From Hymenobacter jeollabukensis (GTDB lineage Bacteria > Bacteroidota > Bacteroidia > Cytophagales > Hymenobacteraceae), in NCBI RefSeq assembly GCF_005771675.1, contig NZ_VAJM01000015.1, positions 119,285 to 183,284 on the forward strand: a stretch of DNA of 64,000 nucleotides. Direction: 5' to 3'. This document shows positions 17,601-25,561 of the stretch, in pieces. Position 1 is the stretch's first letter, and each line of letters begins with the position of its first letter. Below the pieces are notes generated by a model. That model saw only the letters and a program-made list of their open reading frames with translations. It was not told the DNA's origin and did not search any database. The position numbers and the translations under genes are program-made.

Positions 17601-17854
17601 TTTTCTACCACCTGCTGCTGACGCACGACGTGGAGCGGCGGTTCACTCCCGTGTCCGTGGCATTTGATTACCTCGAACCCCATACGGAACCGGGACAGCC
17701 AGCCGAGCTGCTGCGCGAGTACATCCACGTAACGCCGGCCGACGAGCAGGCCGTACTGGCCCAGATTCAGGCAGTGGACGCGGCTATCCGGCGCCGGGAG
17801 TTTGGCCAGGGCTGTGCCCAGCCGGAGTGCACCTGGTGCCAGCTGCGGAGCTGA
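14666..17854 (+). CDS. UvrD-like SF1A helicase fused to a Fe-S PD-(D/E)XK nuclease
   Basis: The 1062-aa protein unites unwinding and cutting in one chain. The helicase half has Walker A AGPGTGKT (43-50), Walker B LVDEYQDTN (about 285), motif III VGDDDQSIFRFQGA (about 310) and motif VI GLTRAQEHLL (about 715). The C-terminal domain has the RecB-type core LNGKLDRLD and VLDYKTGK (D about 936, K about 938). Four cysteines frame it: C803 (YLKCPVAFYY) and C1050, C1055, C1058 at the extreme C-terminus. This spacing (C-Xn-C-x4-C-x2-C) matches Fe-S nucleases of the AddB/Dna2 type. It is a single-chain analogue of RecBCD/AddAB-like enzymes. A WYL regulator follows, so a defence role is likely but unproven. 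Confidence 0.88.
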   Translation: MLDGSPPIRLTATTAAFATEFARLNTAQRRAVEHPDGPVLVVAGPGTGKTQLLAARVAWLLQHPEMQVQAPEILCLTYTEAAAHNMRQRLLRFIGPEAHRVAIHTFHSFCHQLIQENADYFGYHDLAPVSELETEDVLRQLIDALPAGNVLRRVGEAAYYEVPRLSKLFAVMKKEDWSPAQLAEAIRVHVEGLPHRSEYQYQKSSAGKYAKGDPRQGLIDEEVKRMTALAAGVEQFEPYREALRARSRYDFDDMLGWTLQAFAEQPELLLRYQERYQHILVDEYQDTNGAQNRILHTLASYWDNPNVFAVGDDDQSIFRFQGASVANVLDFTRQYPRAAVVVLEDNYRSSAAVLRAATALIGRNQERLVGQLPGLSKLLHARHPTFADAVTPPAIRRFPSPLHEAACIVAELEALHRAGFPLHQCAVLSHDHGQVDDLATLLTARGVPFARRRKVNILSEEPLAKGLRAILTYLAAELHQAHGGESHLFQLLHLDALRLAPLDCARLAAGLRRHNQGLPPEQRLRWRDWLSQVTATPELATTLQLTAEARTALGRVVALLERWLTAAASLPLPALAEHICLETLLPCQLATHPQPDHLLDVARTLLQFVRTECRRHPLLTLAGLLEVMTMLERLREGLPLERSTGTASAGVQLLTAHGAKGLEFERVWLIGCHQSVWLKTKAGASFKLPDALLPGATGSPIEEARRLFFVGLTRAQEHLLISTCVQDQAGKDLADCEFIAELQQYAGLTITDVAVPADELLRAQLQLLPPPPPPAALPDPRVLDELLADYSLSATHLNAYLKCPVAFYYQQVLRVPAPRNEYLLFGSSMHHALEQAFRQAQADVGLRFADAETLAAIFADHFRRTRHELPAATYERYLHHGRTLLTGYHARYAASWPATAVVEHAVRRAVLPDGIVLNGKLDRLDPRADGRGYDVLDYKTGKWKKYDPKRRAAALPAGDLEAWRADEKTRGGDYWRQAIFYHLLLTHDVERRFTPVSVAFDYLEPHTEPGQPAELLREYIHVTPADEQAVLAQIQAVDAAIRRREFGQGCAQPECTWCQLRS

Positions 17855-17869
17855 AGTTGACAGTTTCCG

Positions 17870-18877
17870 TTGCACGCTTCGCAGCTAGTTTACGCGCACA
17901 GTCCTTCGCTACTTATTTTCTGTTCAGTACAAGTTCCCTTGGCACGCGGCACTCCGAATTCTAATCCCCGACGCGAGCCTGATACCCAGCTGGAGCAGGC
18001 AAAAATTCTGCGCGTCTTTCAACTGCTGGATTTGCTGCTGCAGCCCTGGGGCCAGTCGGTTAAGGACCTTACCGAGGCGCTGGGCAGCAACGCGCGCACC
18101 GTGTACCGCTACTTGCGGCTAGTAGGAGAGGAGGGGCTGGGTTACCGCGTAGTGCGGCAGAAAGGCCGCTATAGGATTCCTGATACCGGGCGGCTCACTA
18201 CGCACCAGCTGTTTAGCGCCGAGGAGAAAGAGGTGCTGTTGCAGCGCTTGGCGGAGGTAGGCGCGCCCAACCCGGTGCTGGAAAGCATTCGCCGCAAGGT
18301 GCAGCTTAGCGCTGGCCTGCTGCCCCGCCCCGAGGAATTGCCGGCGTTGCAGCGCCTTATCTGGGCAGAGCAGCTGCGGGAGGCCATCCGCAAGGGCTGC
18401 CGGGTGCGGTTGCTGGGTTACCGCTCTACCAGCACCCCGGAAGTGCGCGACCGGATTGTAGAGCCTCTGTACCTGTCGCCGGAACTGCAGCTGCGGGCCT
18501 GGGAAGTAGCCTCCAGCCTGGAAAAGTCTTTTTTGCTCGACCGGATGCAGGGAGTAGAAATGTTGCAGGAAGCGGTAACGCCCCGCACGGTGGACCGTCT
18601 GCCGGACTTTTTTGGCTTGGCTGATAACGACTGGCTGCCCGTGGAGCTGCTGCTCACCAACCGCGCCCACGGCGTGCTCATCCGCGAGTACCCCGCTGCG
18701 GCCCGTTGCTGCACCGCCGGCACGGACCCGTTCTGGCCGCATTTCTTCCGGGGCAAGGTGCGCGGCTACGAGGGTATCGGCCGGTTCGTAATGGGCCTGC
18801 CGACCGAAGTGCGAGTGGTGGCCCCCGACACATTCCGGCAGTTCGTGCGGGAGAAAAGCGCCCGGGCCTTGTGGTAA
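17870..18877 (+). CDS. WYL-domain transcriptional regulator (HTH + WYL)
   Basis: The N-terminal part, LEQAKILRVFQLLDLLLQPW followed by KDLTEALGSNARTVYRYL, is a winged helix. The middle (about residues 165-245) has the WYL-domain pattern: RVRLLGYRSTSTPEVRDRIV, then VEPLYLSPELQLRAWEV. The C-terminal WCX-like part follows. Such proteins (BrxR, CapW type) repress defence operons and release DNA on ligand binding. The longest frame uses TTG at 17870. TTG at 17939 (MARGTPNSN…) is a better fit to the domain and leaves a normal spacer after the helicase stop. It probably controls this operon. Confidence 0.82.
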   Translation: MHASQLVYAHSPSLLIFCSVQVPLARGTPNSNPRREPDTQLEQAKILRVFQLLDLLLQPWGQSVKDLTEALGSNARTVYRYLRLVGEEGLGYRVVRQKGRYRIPDTGRLTTHQLFSAEEKEVLLQRLAEVGAPNPVLESIRRKVQLSAGLLPRPEELPALQRLIWAEQLREAIRKGCRVRLLGYRSTSTPEVRDRIVEPLYLSPELQLRAWEVASSLEKSFLLDRMQGVEMLQEAVTPRTVDRLPDFFGLADNDWLPVELLLTNRAHGVLIREYPAAARCCTAGTDPFWPHFFRGKVRGYEGIGRFVMGLPTEVRVVAPDTFRQFVREKSARALW

Positions 18878-18967
18878 TATTTTTCGTCTCAGATGATTTG
18901 TGACACTAACTGTCAGTGACCGGCCCGTAGGTTTGCTTCATCTTCAACGATTACCAATTCCCTGCTT

Positions 18968-19261
18968 ATGACCACGCCCCATTCCGCCTCCCCAACGGCC
19001 CCCGGCACCAATCGCGGCCTGATTTTGGAATTCCAGCCGGAAGACGAGCAGGTCTTTCAGCGCGAAGCCATTCGCCGCGGCCGGGTGCTGCTAACGCTCG
19101 TGCTGGCCAACGGCACCACCCTGGAGCCTTCCACGTGGCGGGTGCGACGCCTGCGCCCCGAGTCGCACCTGCGGGGCAACATCCTCTCGCGCCAAGAATT
19201 CCGGGTGGGCGTGCTCGATGCCCGCGTTACGACTATCCGGGCCACGCTGCTGCCCGGATAG
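18968..19261 (+). CDS. Hypothetical 97-aa protein
   Basis: Not recognised. ATG at 18968, 90 bp after the WYL gene on the same strand. The central part alternates strands and charged turns (RRGRVLLTLVLANGTTLEPS) and ends with a strand-rich segment (FRVGVLDARVTTIRATLLPG), suggesting a small beta-barrel-like fold. No metal or catalytic motif is visible. It sits inside the run of plus-strand genes from 14108 to 23546 and may be a small accessory or inhibitor. Confidence 0.55.
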   Translation: MTTPHSASPTAPGTNRGLILEFQPEDEQVFQREAIRRGRVLLTLVLANGTTLEPSTWRVRRLRPESHLRGNILSRQEFRVGVLDARVTTIRATLLPG

Positions 19262-19313
19262 TCCAGGCTGGTTAAGTCCAAGTTGCTTCTCTTCCATCGT
19301 TGGAATGCTGCTC

Positions 19314-19649
19314 ATGAGTGAAAATTCTGCTCCAAATCCGGTCAACATCTACCTCACATGGTCCCTGGGCATTGACATACCAGGATTTGCCCTGGTGTAT
19401 GCACAAACGCCGGAGGAGGCCTTCGCCCTGCTAGATAACTATACCGAGAAAGCGCAACCCCGTCACCGGCTGTTTACTGCCGGAGTGAACCATTCCCTGC
19501 TGCACTATCTGCCGCAGAGTCTCAGCAGCCGGGCCAAGGATGCTTCCCGCTACGGCCATCACCTCTACCAAATAGGTATCAGCACGGACCCGCCAGTCCA
19601 GCGCGTGGTAGTGGTGGACCACGGTGAGGATGTGAGCTATGATGATTAA
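19314..19649 (+). CDS. Hypothetical 111-aa protein
   Basis: Not recognised. Two in-frame ATG codons at 19305 and 19314 are possible starts; I use the second (MSENSAPNPVNIYLTWSLGI). The protein alternates strands and helices (FALVYAQTPEEAFALLDNYT, then HHLYQIGISTD and VQRVVVVDHG), like a small alpha/beta fold. It has no cysteine or NTPase motif. It begins 52 bp after the 97-aa gene and 122 bp before the TPR gene, all on one strand. Confidence 0.55.
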   Translation: MSENSAPNPVNIYLTWSLGIDIPGFALVYAQTPEEAFALLDNYTEKAQPRHRLFTAGVNHSLLHYLPQSLSSRAKDASRYGHHLYQIGISTDPPVQRVVVVDHGEDVSYDD

Positions 19650-19771
19650 GGCAGCCGGTCCTTCAGTGTTGAACTGACAGCCACCTGTCTGGCAAACATG
19701 GGGCGGTTGTGGTGGTGTCTTTGTGCTTTATCGGTGCATCGAAGCGGGTTCTTACTCACATCTAATTTTCT

Positions 19772-21439
19772 ATGTCCAAATTCCCGGAACCCGTCCAGAC
19801 CCTGTATGAAACCGCGCTGCAGCACGAGCAAGCCTCGGATTGGGGGGCCGCGGCAGCCTGCTACGAGCAGGCCGTTACGCTGGTCACGGACTCCCCCGAG
19901 CTGTGGGCTCGCTACGGCCTGCTGCTGGGCCGGGAGGGGGTGCAGAATGCGGATGGGCACATCGACCTCTCGGCCTGTGCCCGGGCGGCCAAATGCCCGG
20001 CAAGTACGGCCGAGGAACTCTACTGGCGGGGAGTAGGCGCCCGCTTCAACGACGGTGACGGCGACTCCCGGCGCGACCTGGCCGCCTCCCTGGCCCTCGA
20101 CCCCACTCGCGCCGAGGCCTGGTACCACTATGCCGAGGCGTTAGAAGCCCCGGCCGCCTATTATTTCGGCCGGGACTACGATGCCTCGCCCGAAGGGCAG
20201 GCCCGGCGGCGGGCCGCTTACGACCAGGCACTAACTCTGGAACCGGACAACCCGCAGTACTTGGCGGCGCGGGGCGAGTTCCACCTGGCGCATGACCGTC
20301 TCAACGAGGCCCTGAATGATTTGAATGCTGCGCTGGCGCGGAGCCCAACGTTGCGCTGGGCTAGGGTACGCCGCGCGGTTATACTATTTCTACAACACGA
20401 TTTTCCGGGTGCCTTGCGCGATTTTCGCGCCAGCCAGGCGGGCAAATTGCGAGGGGACTGGCGTGAAGCTAAGGTGGAGTACCACATCCGGTATGCGGAT
20501 GAGCAGTACTCCTCCCCGATGGAGCGCTGGGAAAAAGCCTTGGTGCTTTTTGAGTCGACGGGTATCCAGGAGCCGGCGACGGCGGAGTATCTGAGCGAGC
20601 GAGCCCGTTATTTCCTGGCGCACGGCGCCGCAATTCGGGCACTGACCGATGCGGAGGCTGCTGTGACGCTACGGCCCAGCCACGTACCCTACCGGGAGAT
20701 ACGCATTGCCTGCCGGCTGGCGCAGGCTATACCGGACTTCGACGCTCTGCTAACGGACTATGAATGGCTGTTGGAACGGCCCCTTCCCCACGCTGTCGGG
20801 TCAAGAAAAGCGGGTAGTTCCGAGACGCCTCGTGACCAGGCTTTATGGCAGCGAGCCCGCTACGGCCACCAGGCCGCGTGGGCTAACTTCCGGCTGGGCC
20901 GGCGCGAACAGGCGCTAGCTGATTTTGCGGCCGCCATCATCCTGCCTACCGGAAGGCTACCCCGGGTCGGGCTACTGAGTGGTGATGAGCAGCTGCACTG
21001 GATGGGCGATGTAAAAGAGCTCTTGCCACCGGTATCAGATAGTGAATACCTGCGCTGGCAGCTGGAGCACCAACTGACTCAGGAAGTAAATGACCCCAAC
21101 CAGCAGCGGGCTATTAATGAGTGGCTGTTTGCGGCTGCTCAAGTTCTGAGCGTACTCGAACTGAGTCAGGCGATGGATGAGTACCGGGCCCTGTGGTTGC
21201 CGGCCGGCCATTATTTTGTGCAGCCCCGCAGCGCGGCCGCTTTTGCGACGGCTTTGTCCTTGTTCCTGAATGGCATGCAGCGGCAACCAGCTTATAAAGC
21301 AGTCTTTATTCAGCTCTACCGCAACTTACTCAGATCCGAATTGCGCGACGCGCAGAATCGGCCTGGCGCTACCACGGAGGCCATTCGAGATGCGGTTAAC
21401 CATTACGATGCGCAACTAGCTTTTCTGGCTACAACCTAA
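19772..21439 (+). CDS. Tetratricopeptide-repeat protein, 555 aa
   Basis: Repeated helix pairs with the TPR signature appear along the chain: ALQHEQASDWGAAAACYEQA (about residues 15-34), YDQALTLEPDNPQYLAARGE (about 150-169), then ALNDLNAALARSPTLRWARV and ALTDAEAAVTLRPSH, with a further one near 390 (QAAWANFRLGRREQALADFA). TPR arrays bind partner proteins. There is no signal peptide, so it is cytoplasmic. ATG at 19772. It could serve as a scaffold for the adjacent HNH nuclease or helicase. The C-terminal 130 residues are helical and unassigned. Confidence 0.75.
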   Translation: MSKFPEPVQTLYETALQHEQASDWGAAAACYEQAVTLVTDSPELWARYGLLLGREGVQNADGHIDLSACARAAKCPASTAEELYWRGVGARFNDGDGDSRRDLAASLALDPTRAEAWYHYAEALEAPAAYYFGRDYDASPEGQARRRAAYDQALTLEPDNPQYLAARGEFHLAHDRLNEALNDLNAALARSPTLRWARVRRAVILFLQHDFPGALRDFRASQAGKLRGDWREAKVEYHIRYADEQYSSPMERWEKALVLFESTGIQEPATAEYLSERARYFLAHGAAIRALTDAEAAVTLRPSHVPYREIRIACRLAQAIPDFDALLTDYEWLLERPLPHAVGSRKAGSSETPRDQALWQRARYGHQAAWANFRLGRREQALADFAAAIILPTGRLPRVGLLSGDEQLHWMGDVKELLPPVSDSEYLRWQLEHQLTQEVNDPNQQRAINEWLFAAAQVLSVLELSQAMDEYRALWLPAGHYFVQPRSAAAFATALSLFLNGMQRQPAYKAVFIQLYRNLLRSELRDAQNRPGATTEAIRDAVNHYDAQLAFLATT

Positions 21440-21478
21440 TTGTAGTTCAACCACCTTTCGTCACTTCTTCATTTTCCT

Positions 21479-22870
21479 ATGGCCACCATTCGCCGCGTTC
21501 ACCACAGCAGCATTGCCAACTTATTTGTCCGCAGCTTACTTGCCGATGTGGGCGAAATGCACGGCGGTTTTACCAAAGAGCACTGGCAGGCGACACTTGA
21601 TTTTTTTGGAAATCGTTGCGCGTATACTGGGAAGGCCTTGGCTCCGGCCGATATTGACCGGGACCACGCCATTCCACTAAACCGGGCCAGTGGTGGCCTA
21701 CACCGGTTTGGTAACCTGCTGCCAGCCTGCCGTCAGGCGAATAATGAGAAAGGCTCGCTCACGTACGTGGAGTTTTTGCGCAGCACTCCCGGCCGCTTTG
21801 CCAGCCTCGGTCACCTGACTACCGAGGATAGGGAAACGGCTATTGCCAGGATAGAATCCTTTATGGAGGAAACCGGGTACCGGCAGGTCACTTCTTCGGC
21901 GGTGCTTTCACCTGAATATTTAGAGGAAAAGTATCAGCAGGTAAAAGAGCTGTGCGCTTTGATCAGGGCAGAGGTGCAAAGCATGGCCCCGCCAGAATTG
22001 ATGAGCAGCATGCTTGACAGCGAAAAGGATGAAGAGGAAGAAGTAGATAATGAAGAGACGGGCCGCGAAGAAGACCTGACCGACCGGTTGCCTACTGCCT
22101 ACCGTGAATTGCTGGCCGCGCACAAAAAGCACCGTATTGGCCGGCTGGCGCAGGCGATTTTCGCCCAACTCTTTGCTGATGGCCGAGTTGCTCCTTTTGT
22201 ACAGCGTCTGCAGGAAAAGCAATACAGTGCCCAGCAACTTGGCTTGTATGTGCCAGTACTGGCTACGGAGCGCCTCATCATTGCCGGCCAACCACGCTAC
22301 TATACCGAGCCCTGTGTACTGGACGGCATTGCTTATTACCTGGGCAGCCAGTGGAACAACGGCCGCCGGGATATGCTGGAAGACTGGCTGGTAGACGAAG
22401 TGTTCCGGGCCGAAGCTGGCATTGCGGATACTTCAGAGGCACTAATGCCGGTAGCTGCCCTGTCTGCAACCGCAACACAGCTGGATTCAATGATTGGCTC
22501 AACTGTACAGGCTGCCGTGCAGGCTATCTGGAATCAGGTGAAGGAAACAGAAAACAAGGAGCTTGGTCACATCAGAATTGGGCAAGGAATCCAGCAAGTG
22601 TTTCACATACTAGACGAAGAGCCCGTAGCACTGGCAGCAGTTCAGCGTGTTCTAACAGATGGTACACGGCTGGGAATGACGCGAGAATTACAGGTACTGC
22701 GGCCATTTGATGCGAACTCTGATTTGGATGCATTGCGAAAGGATTCCAAGGGGTACGTACGCTACTACGCCACCCCGCTGGCGCGTACTGGCTATCTGCT
22801 GTGTAAAGAATGGAATGCAAACCATATCACGGAGTGGACCCGCATTTTTAAAGCGGCCGGCCTGCTTTAG
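21479..22870 (+). CDS. HNH endonuclease domain protein, 463 aa
   Basis: The HNH core lies near the N-terminus (about residues 45-95): NRCAYTGKALAPADIDRDHA, then IPLNRASGG, FGNLLPACRQANNEKG. DH plus the Asn and the closing N-x2-K fit the family, although the zinc Cys pairs are incomplete. An acidic stretch (about 180-200, KDEEEEVDNEETGREED) links it to a helical C-terminal half with no recognised domain. It follows the TPR gene by 39 bp and precedes an unknown gene by 25 bp, so the three are almost certainly cotranscribed. Confidence 0.75.
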   Translation: MATIRRVHHSSIANLFVRSLLADVGEMHGGFTKEHWQATLDFFGNRCAYTGKALAPADIDRDHAIPLNRASGGLHRFGNLLPACRQANNEKGSLTYVEFLRSTPGRFASLGHLTTEDRETAIARIESFMEETGYRQVTSSAVLSPEYLEEKYQQVKELCALIRAEVQSMAPPELMSSMLDSEKDEEEEVDNEETGREEDLTDRLPTAYRELLAAHKKHRIGRLAQAIFAQLFADGRVAPFVQRLQEKQYSAQQLGLYVPVLATERLIIAGQPRYYTEPCVLDGIAYYLGSQWNNGRRDMLEDWLVDEVFRAEAGIADTSEALMPVAALSATATQLDSMIGSTVQAAVQAIWNQVKETENKELGHIRIGQGIQQVFHILDEEPVALAAVQRVLTDGTRLGMTRELQVLRPFDANSDLDALRKDSKGYVRYYATPLARTGYLLCKEWNANHITEWTRIFKAAGLL

Positions 22871-22895
22871 AAGGTAATGACCAGACCGTTACTCT

Positions 22896-23546
22896 ATGCT
22901 GATGACCACTAACGACTCCGACGAGATCCAACTGCCTGAGACGCCGGCTGAAAAGCAGGCTGCCCTGCAGCGCCTGCTGCAGTTGTTTCCTGAGACACTG
23001 CCAGAAACGAGTCTAGTTGAACTGATAGACCAGGCAGTATCCGTGATTCAGCGTGGCTGCAAGTCAGCTGCCGAGCTTCGTTCCCGAGCTACGGTGCTCA
23101 GCGAAGACTTCGACTATGCGCTAACCACAGAGCAGATGACTACCGTTTTGCTCAGCCTGTTATTCGTCCGGGTGCCGGTCTCGCAGGACGAGCAGGAGCG
23201 TCTCACCGCGCGGCTGGTAGCCGAGTCGGGTGGGCCGGTAGGCTATGATGCCGACGAAATTCCCGGTGGCACCGGCCCCTTCGGCCGCGTGGCTTCCAAC
23301 CCGGTACCCGTGGCCGGTATCGTATCGGCCGAGCTGTACCTGCGTCGGCTGAGCCCGCCGGACGGTCGGCTGGTGGACTGGCAGCGCACCGGTTCGCGCT
23401 CTGCCGCTGGAATCGATAACCCGGTGGATTGCTATCGTCTGACTGATTACAGCGGTGAGGAGTTAGGGGAAGTTTTTATATCTCCCTACCACCAGCGCAT
23501 TTCCAACCGGGCTCCGGAAGGTTTTGTGCTTGAGGGTGTTGGTTAA
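22896..23546 (+). CDS. Hypothetical 216-aa protein, last gene of the plus-strand run
   Basis: Not recognised. ATG at 22896 (another at 22902). Residues 20-110 are helical and Leu-rich (KQAALQRLLQLFPETLPETS). The C-terminal half is strand-rich with many glycines (GGPVGYDADEIPGGTGPFGR). No catalytic motif is evident. It ends convergent with a minus-strand gene 43 bp away, marking the end of the plus-strand operon that began at 14108. Confidence 0.6.
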   Translation: MLMTTNDSDEIQLPETPAEKQAALQRLLQLFPETLPETSLVELIDQAVSVIQRGCKSAAELRSRATVLSEDFDYALTTEQMTTVLLSLLFVRVPVSQDEQERLTARLVAESGGPVGYDADEIPGGTGPFGRVASNPVPVAGIVSAELYLRRLSPPDGRLVDWQRTGSRSAAGIDNPVDCYRLTDYSGEELGEVFISPYHQRISNRAPEGFVLEGVG

Positions 23547-23589
23547 AGCCAACCGTATCGTATAACGCTAAAAGCTTTGAAAGCGGAAT

Positions 23590-24075
23590 TCAGGCACATG
23601 CTACTTGTAGCCAACTGACATAACTCACCAAATGCTTGGTAGCAAAGTTCAAGGGACTCAATCCATCCAGATGTTTGTTCTTGACTCCTTGGCAAAAAAG
23701 CTGTGCGGTATCTAGATAACGAGGAATCTCCTGCTCTGACATTGCGAGGCCACTGAGTAGAAACGTATCCAAAGACTGTCCAAATCTGGTCAACATGCTC
23801 CAGGCATCAGGATCCTGGAGCATGATTTCCAACCCTGCGTAGACGTATTCGGCGACGTTGATAGTCTCTCCTTCACAAATTCGCTCTTCCAGTGCCCAAA
23901 AAGTGCGGCAGATTGCTTCGGTGTTGTGCAACGCACAGGTCAAGCGTATTAAGTCTTCAGGTGCGTCATCTTCGAGGCCGATTGCACAGGGTAGTTCCAT
24001 GTGTAAGCAATGGAAGAGACTGAAGCCGACCTGGCATGCTTGCAAACCAGAAGATTGTGACTGAGAAGGCGGCAT
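23590..24075 (-). CDS. Hypothetical 161-aa helical protein
   Basis: Not recognised. ATG at 24075; a TTG two codons upstream is also possible. The sequence is mainly helical and acidic, with several short Cys-containing helices (DLIRLTCALHNTEAICRTFW, then ALEERICEGE). No membrane segment or motif is found. It lies 60 bp downstream of the GIY-YIG gene on the same strand, so it may belong to that transcript. Confidence 0.55.
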   Translation of the reverse strand: MPPSQSQSSGLQACQVGFSLFHCLHMELPCAIGLEDDAPEDLIRLTCALHNTEAICRTFWALEERICEGETINVAEYVYAGLEIMLQDPDAWSMLTRFGQSLDTFLLSGLAMSEQEIPRYLDTAQLFCQGVKNKHLDGLSPLNFATKHLVSYVSWLQVACA

Positions 24076-24135
24076 CTTCAACTTGAATCAATGAATGGGC
24101 AGCGTATCGGCGCTCGTGGCTACTGGATGTGCTGA

Positions 24136-25464
24136 TTAAACGTACTGAGGCCGCTTCGCACGCAGGCGCTGTGTTTGCCGGTACTCATCGGCGGTTGCTT
24201 CGTGCACAAAGCGTATTTCTCCGTGGTTGGCCTGAACGGCAGCGGCAATTTCGTGCAGGGACACTTGAAAGAACTCCTTACGTTCGTTTGCCATATTCAC
24301 CCGGCGGTGCTGAAACAAGTGGTGAAGGCGCTTTTCCAACATTGGCGCATTGTCGCAGGAAATGATGGCATGCACATCAAAGGGAAATGGCACCGATGCG
24401 TTGCTTAGCTCATCGATTCGGTCTTGCGGTTCCAAGCGGCGGGTCATCCCAATTTTGTACACGTTGTCTCCAAAGGAGCCTATGTTGGAGATCACGTACA
24501 CGTGACCGGCAGTGGTGAGCTGGGCCTGAGCCGTTGCCCGACGTTTCATCTCCTGTGCTTGAGCCAACGACTGCTTTAATTGCTCTATTTGTTGCGTGTA
24601 GCGTTGGCGTTCACTCCCAAAGGAATGTTGTGCCTGCTCTCTGGCGCGCCGCAACGCTTCGGCGTAAAAGTCCTCGTCCCGTTGGGCCTTGGCTCGCGCT
24701 TCTTCCAGCTTGTTTGCTTCGCGTAGCTCCTCGCGGATTCTCGCTTGAGCTTCTCGCTGCGCTTCTTTATCGGTTTTTAGCCTGCGACGATAAGCTTCAG
24801 TAAGGAATAACTCTTCCAATCGCACCGCTAGATAAGCGTCCGTGATCGAGCACTTTTGCGCTGCTACAAGACGGTTGACGCCGGCAAACGATTTGCGAAT
24901 GCGCTTCTCTGCAGCTTCCAGTCCATAGGGTTTCACTTGAGCAATCGCTGCCTCGCATTCGCCATTGAATGCGCGTAGCATCAAGTTCAATACCTGCTCC
25001 TGCCGACGTCTGCCTTCGGCTTCATTCCCCGAAACTCTCCATCGAGCTTCGGCCTGCGCCGCGTTTCTTTCCGCTAACAGTTGCTTTTGCCGATCTTTTA
25101 TACCTCTCAAACGCTGCTCAAAAGCCGGTACCTCAAGTGCAAATCGGTCTTTGGCGTAACCCGTTGCTTCGACCCGCATGGCTTTGTGATGCGCCTCAAG
25201 GTCTGCCTTTACCTCGACAATAGTGTTGCCCAACTGTCGAACGGTGGTGGTCAGCTGTACTTGCTGTTGCTGCAGCGCTTGGTTCTGGCGGGTCAGGTGC
25301 TGATGAGCAGTTTCGATTTCAGCTAAACTTCTGTACCGGCTACCCATGGCCGCGTTCTGCCGCTGTAGCTTTTGGATCGTAGCGTCGCGCTCAAGCAATC
25401 GGGCATAGAGAAAGTACAATGCCGCCGCGAGTGCGCAAACCAGCAGAAATAAAAGCAGAGACAT
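24136..25464 (-). CDS. DUF4041 / T5orf172 GIY-YIG nuclease-like protein with membrane anchor
   Basis: The 442-aa protein starts with a single membrane segment (MSLLLFLLVCALAAALYFLY). A long coiled coil follows (about residues 25-150). The DUF4041 region is next, with NLMLRAFNGECEAAIAQVKP and EERIRKSF-like text near 175-220. A highly charged helix (about 235-320) then leads to a C-terminal T5orf172 domain: GHVYVISNIGSFGDNVYKIG, MTRR, then LEKRLHHLFQHRRVN and KEFFQV. That domain is a GIY-YIG variant. The same architecture is widespread in phages and bacteria but its role is not settled. A membrane-tethered nuclease that acts on entering DNA is one inference. Confidence 0.8.
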   Translation of the reverse strand: MSLLLFLLVCALAAALYFLYARLLERDATIQKLQRQNAAMGSRYRSLAEIETAHQHLTRQNQALQQQQVQLTTTVRQLGNTIVEVKADLEAHHKAMRVEATGYAKDRFALEVPAFEQRLRGIKDRQKQLLAERNAAQAEARWRVSGNEAEGRRRQEQVLNLMLRAFNGECEAAIAQVKPYGLEAAEKRIRKSFAGVNRLVAAQKCSITDAYLAVRLEELFLTEAYRRRLKTDKEAQREAQARIREELREANKLEEARAKAQRDEDFYAEALRRAREQAQHSFGSERQRYTQQIEQLKQSLAQAQEMKRRATAQAQLTTAGHVYVISNIGSFGDNVYKIGMTRRLEPQDRIDELSNASVPFPFDVHAIISCDNAPMLEKRLHHLFQHRRVNMANERKEFFQVSLHEIAAAVQANHGEIRFVHEATADEYRQTQRLRAKRPQYV

Positions 25465-25561
25465 ACGAGATCAAAAGGTTATGAGAGAGCCGCTAATAGG
25501 CATAGAAACGTTGTCATGTGGGGATACCTTAGTAGAGATGATTTACCAAGGTATATTCATA

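Noticed and set aside
18901..18915. TGACA/TGTCA mini-palindrome after the WYL gene as an operator
   Set aside because: Arms of only five bases, expected by chance; no second copy near the operon start.
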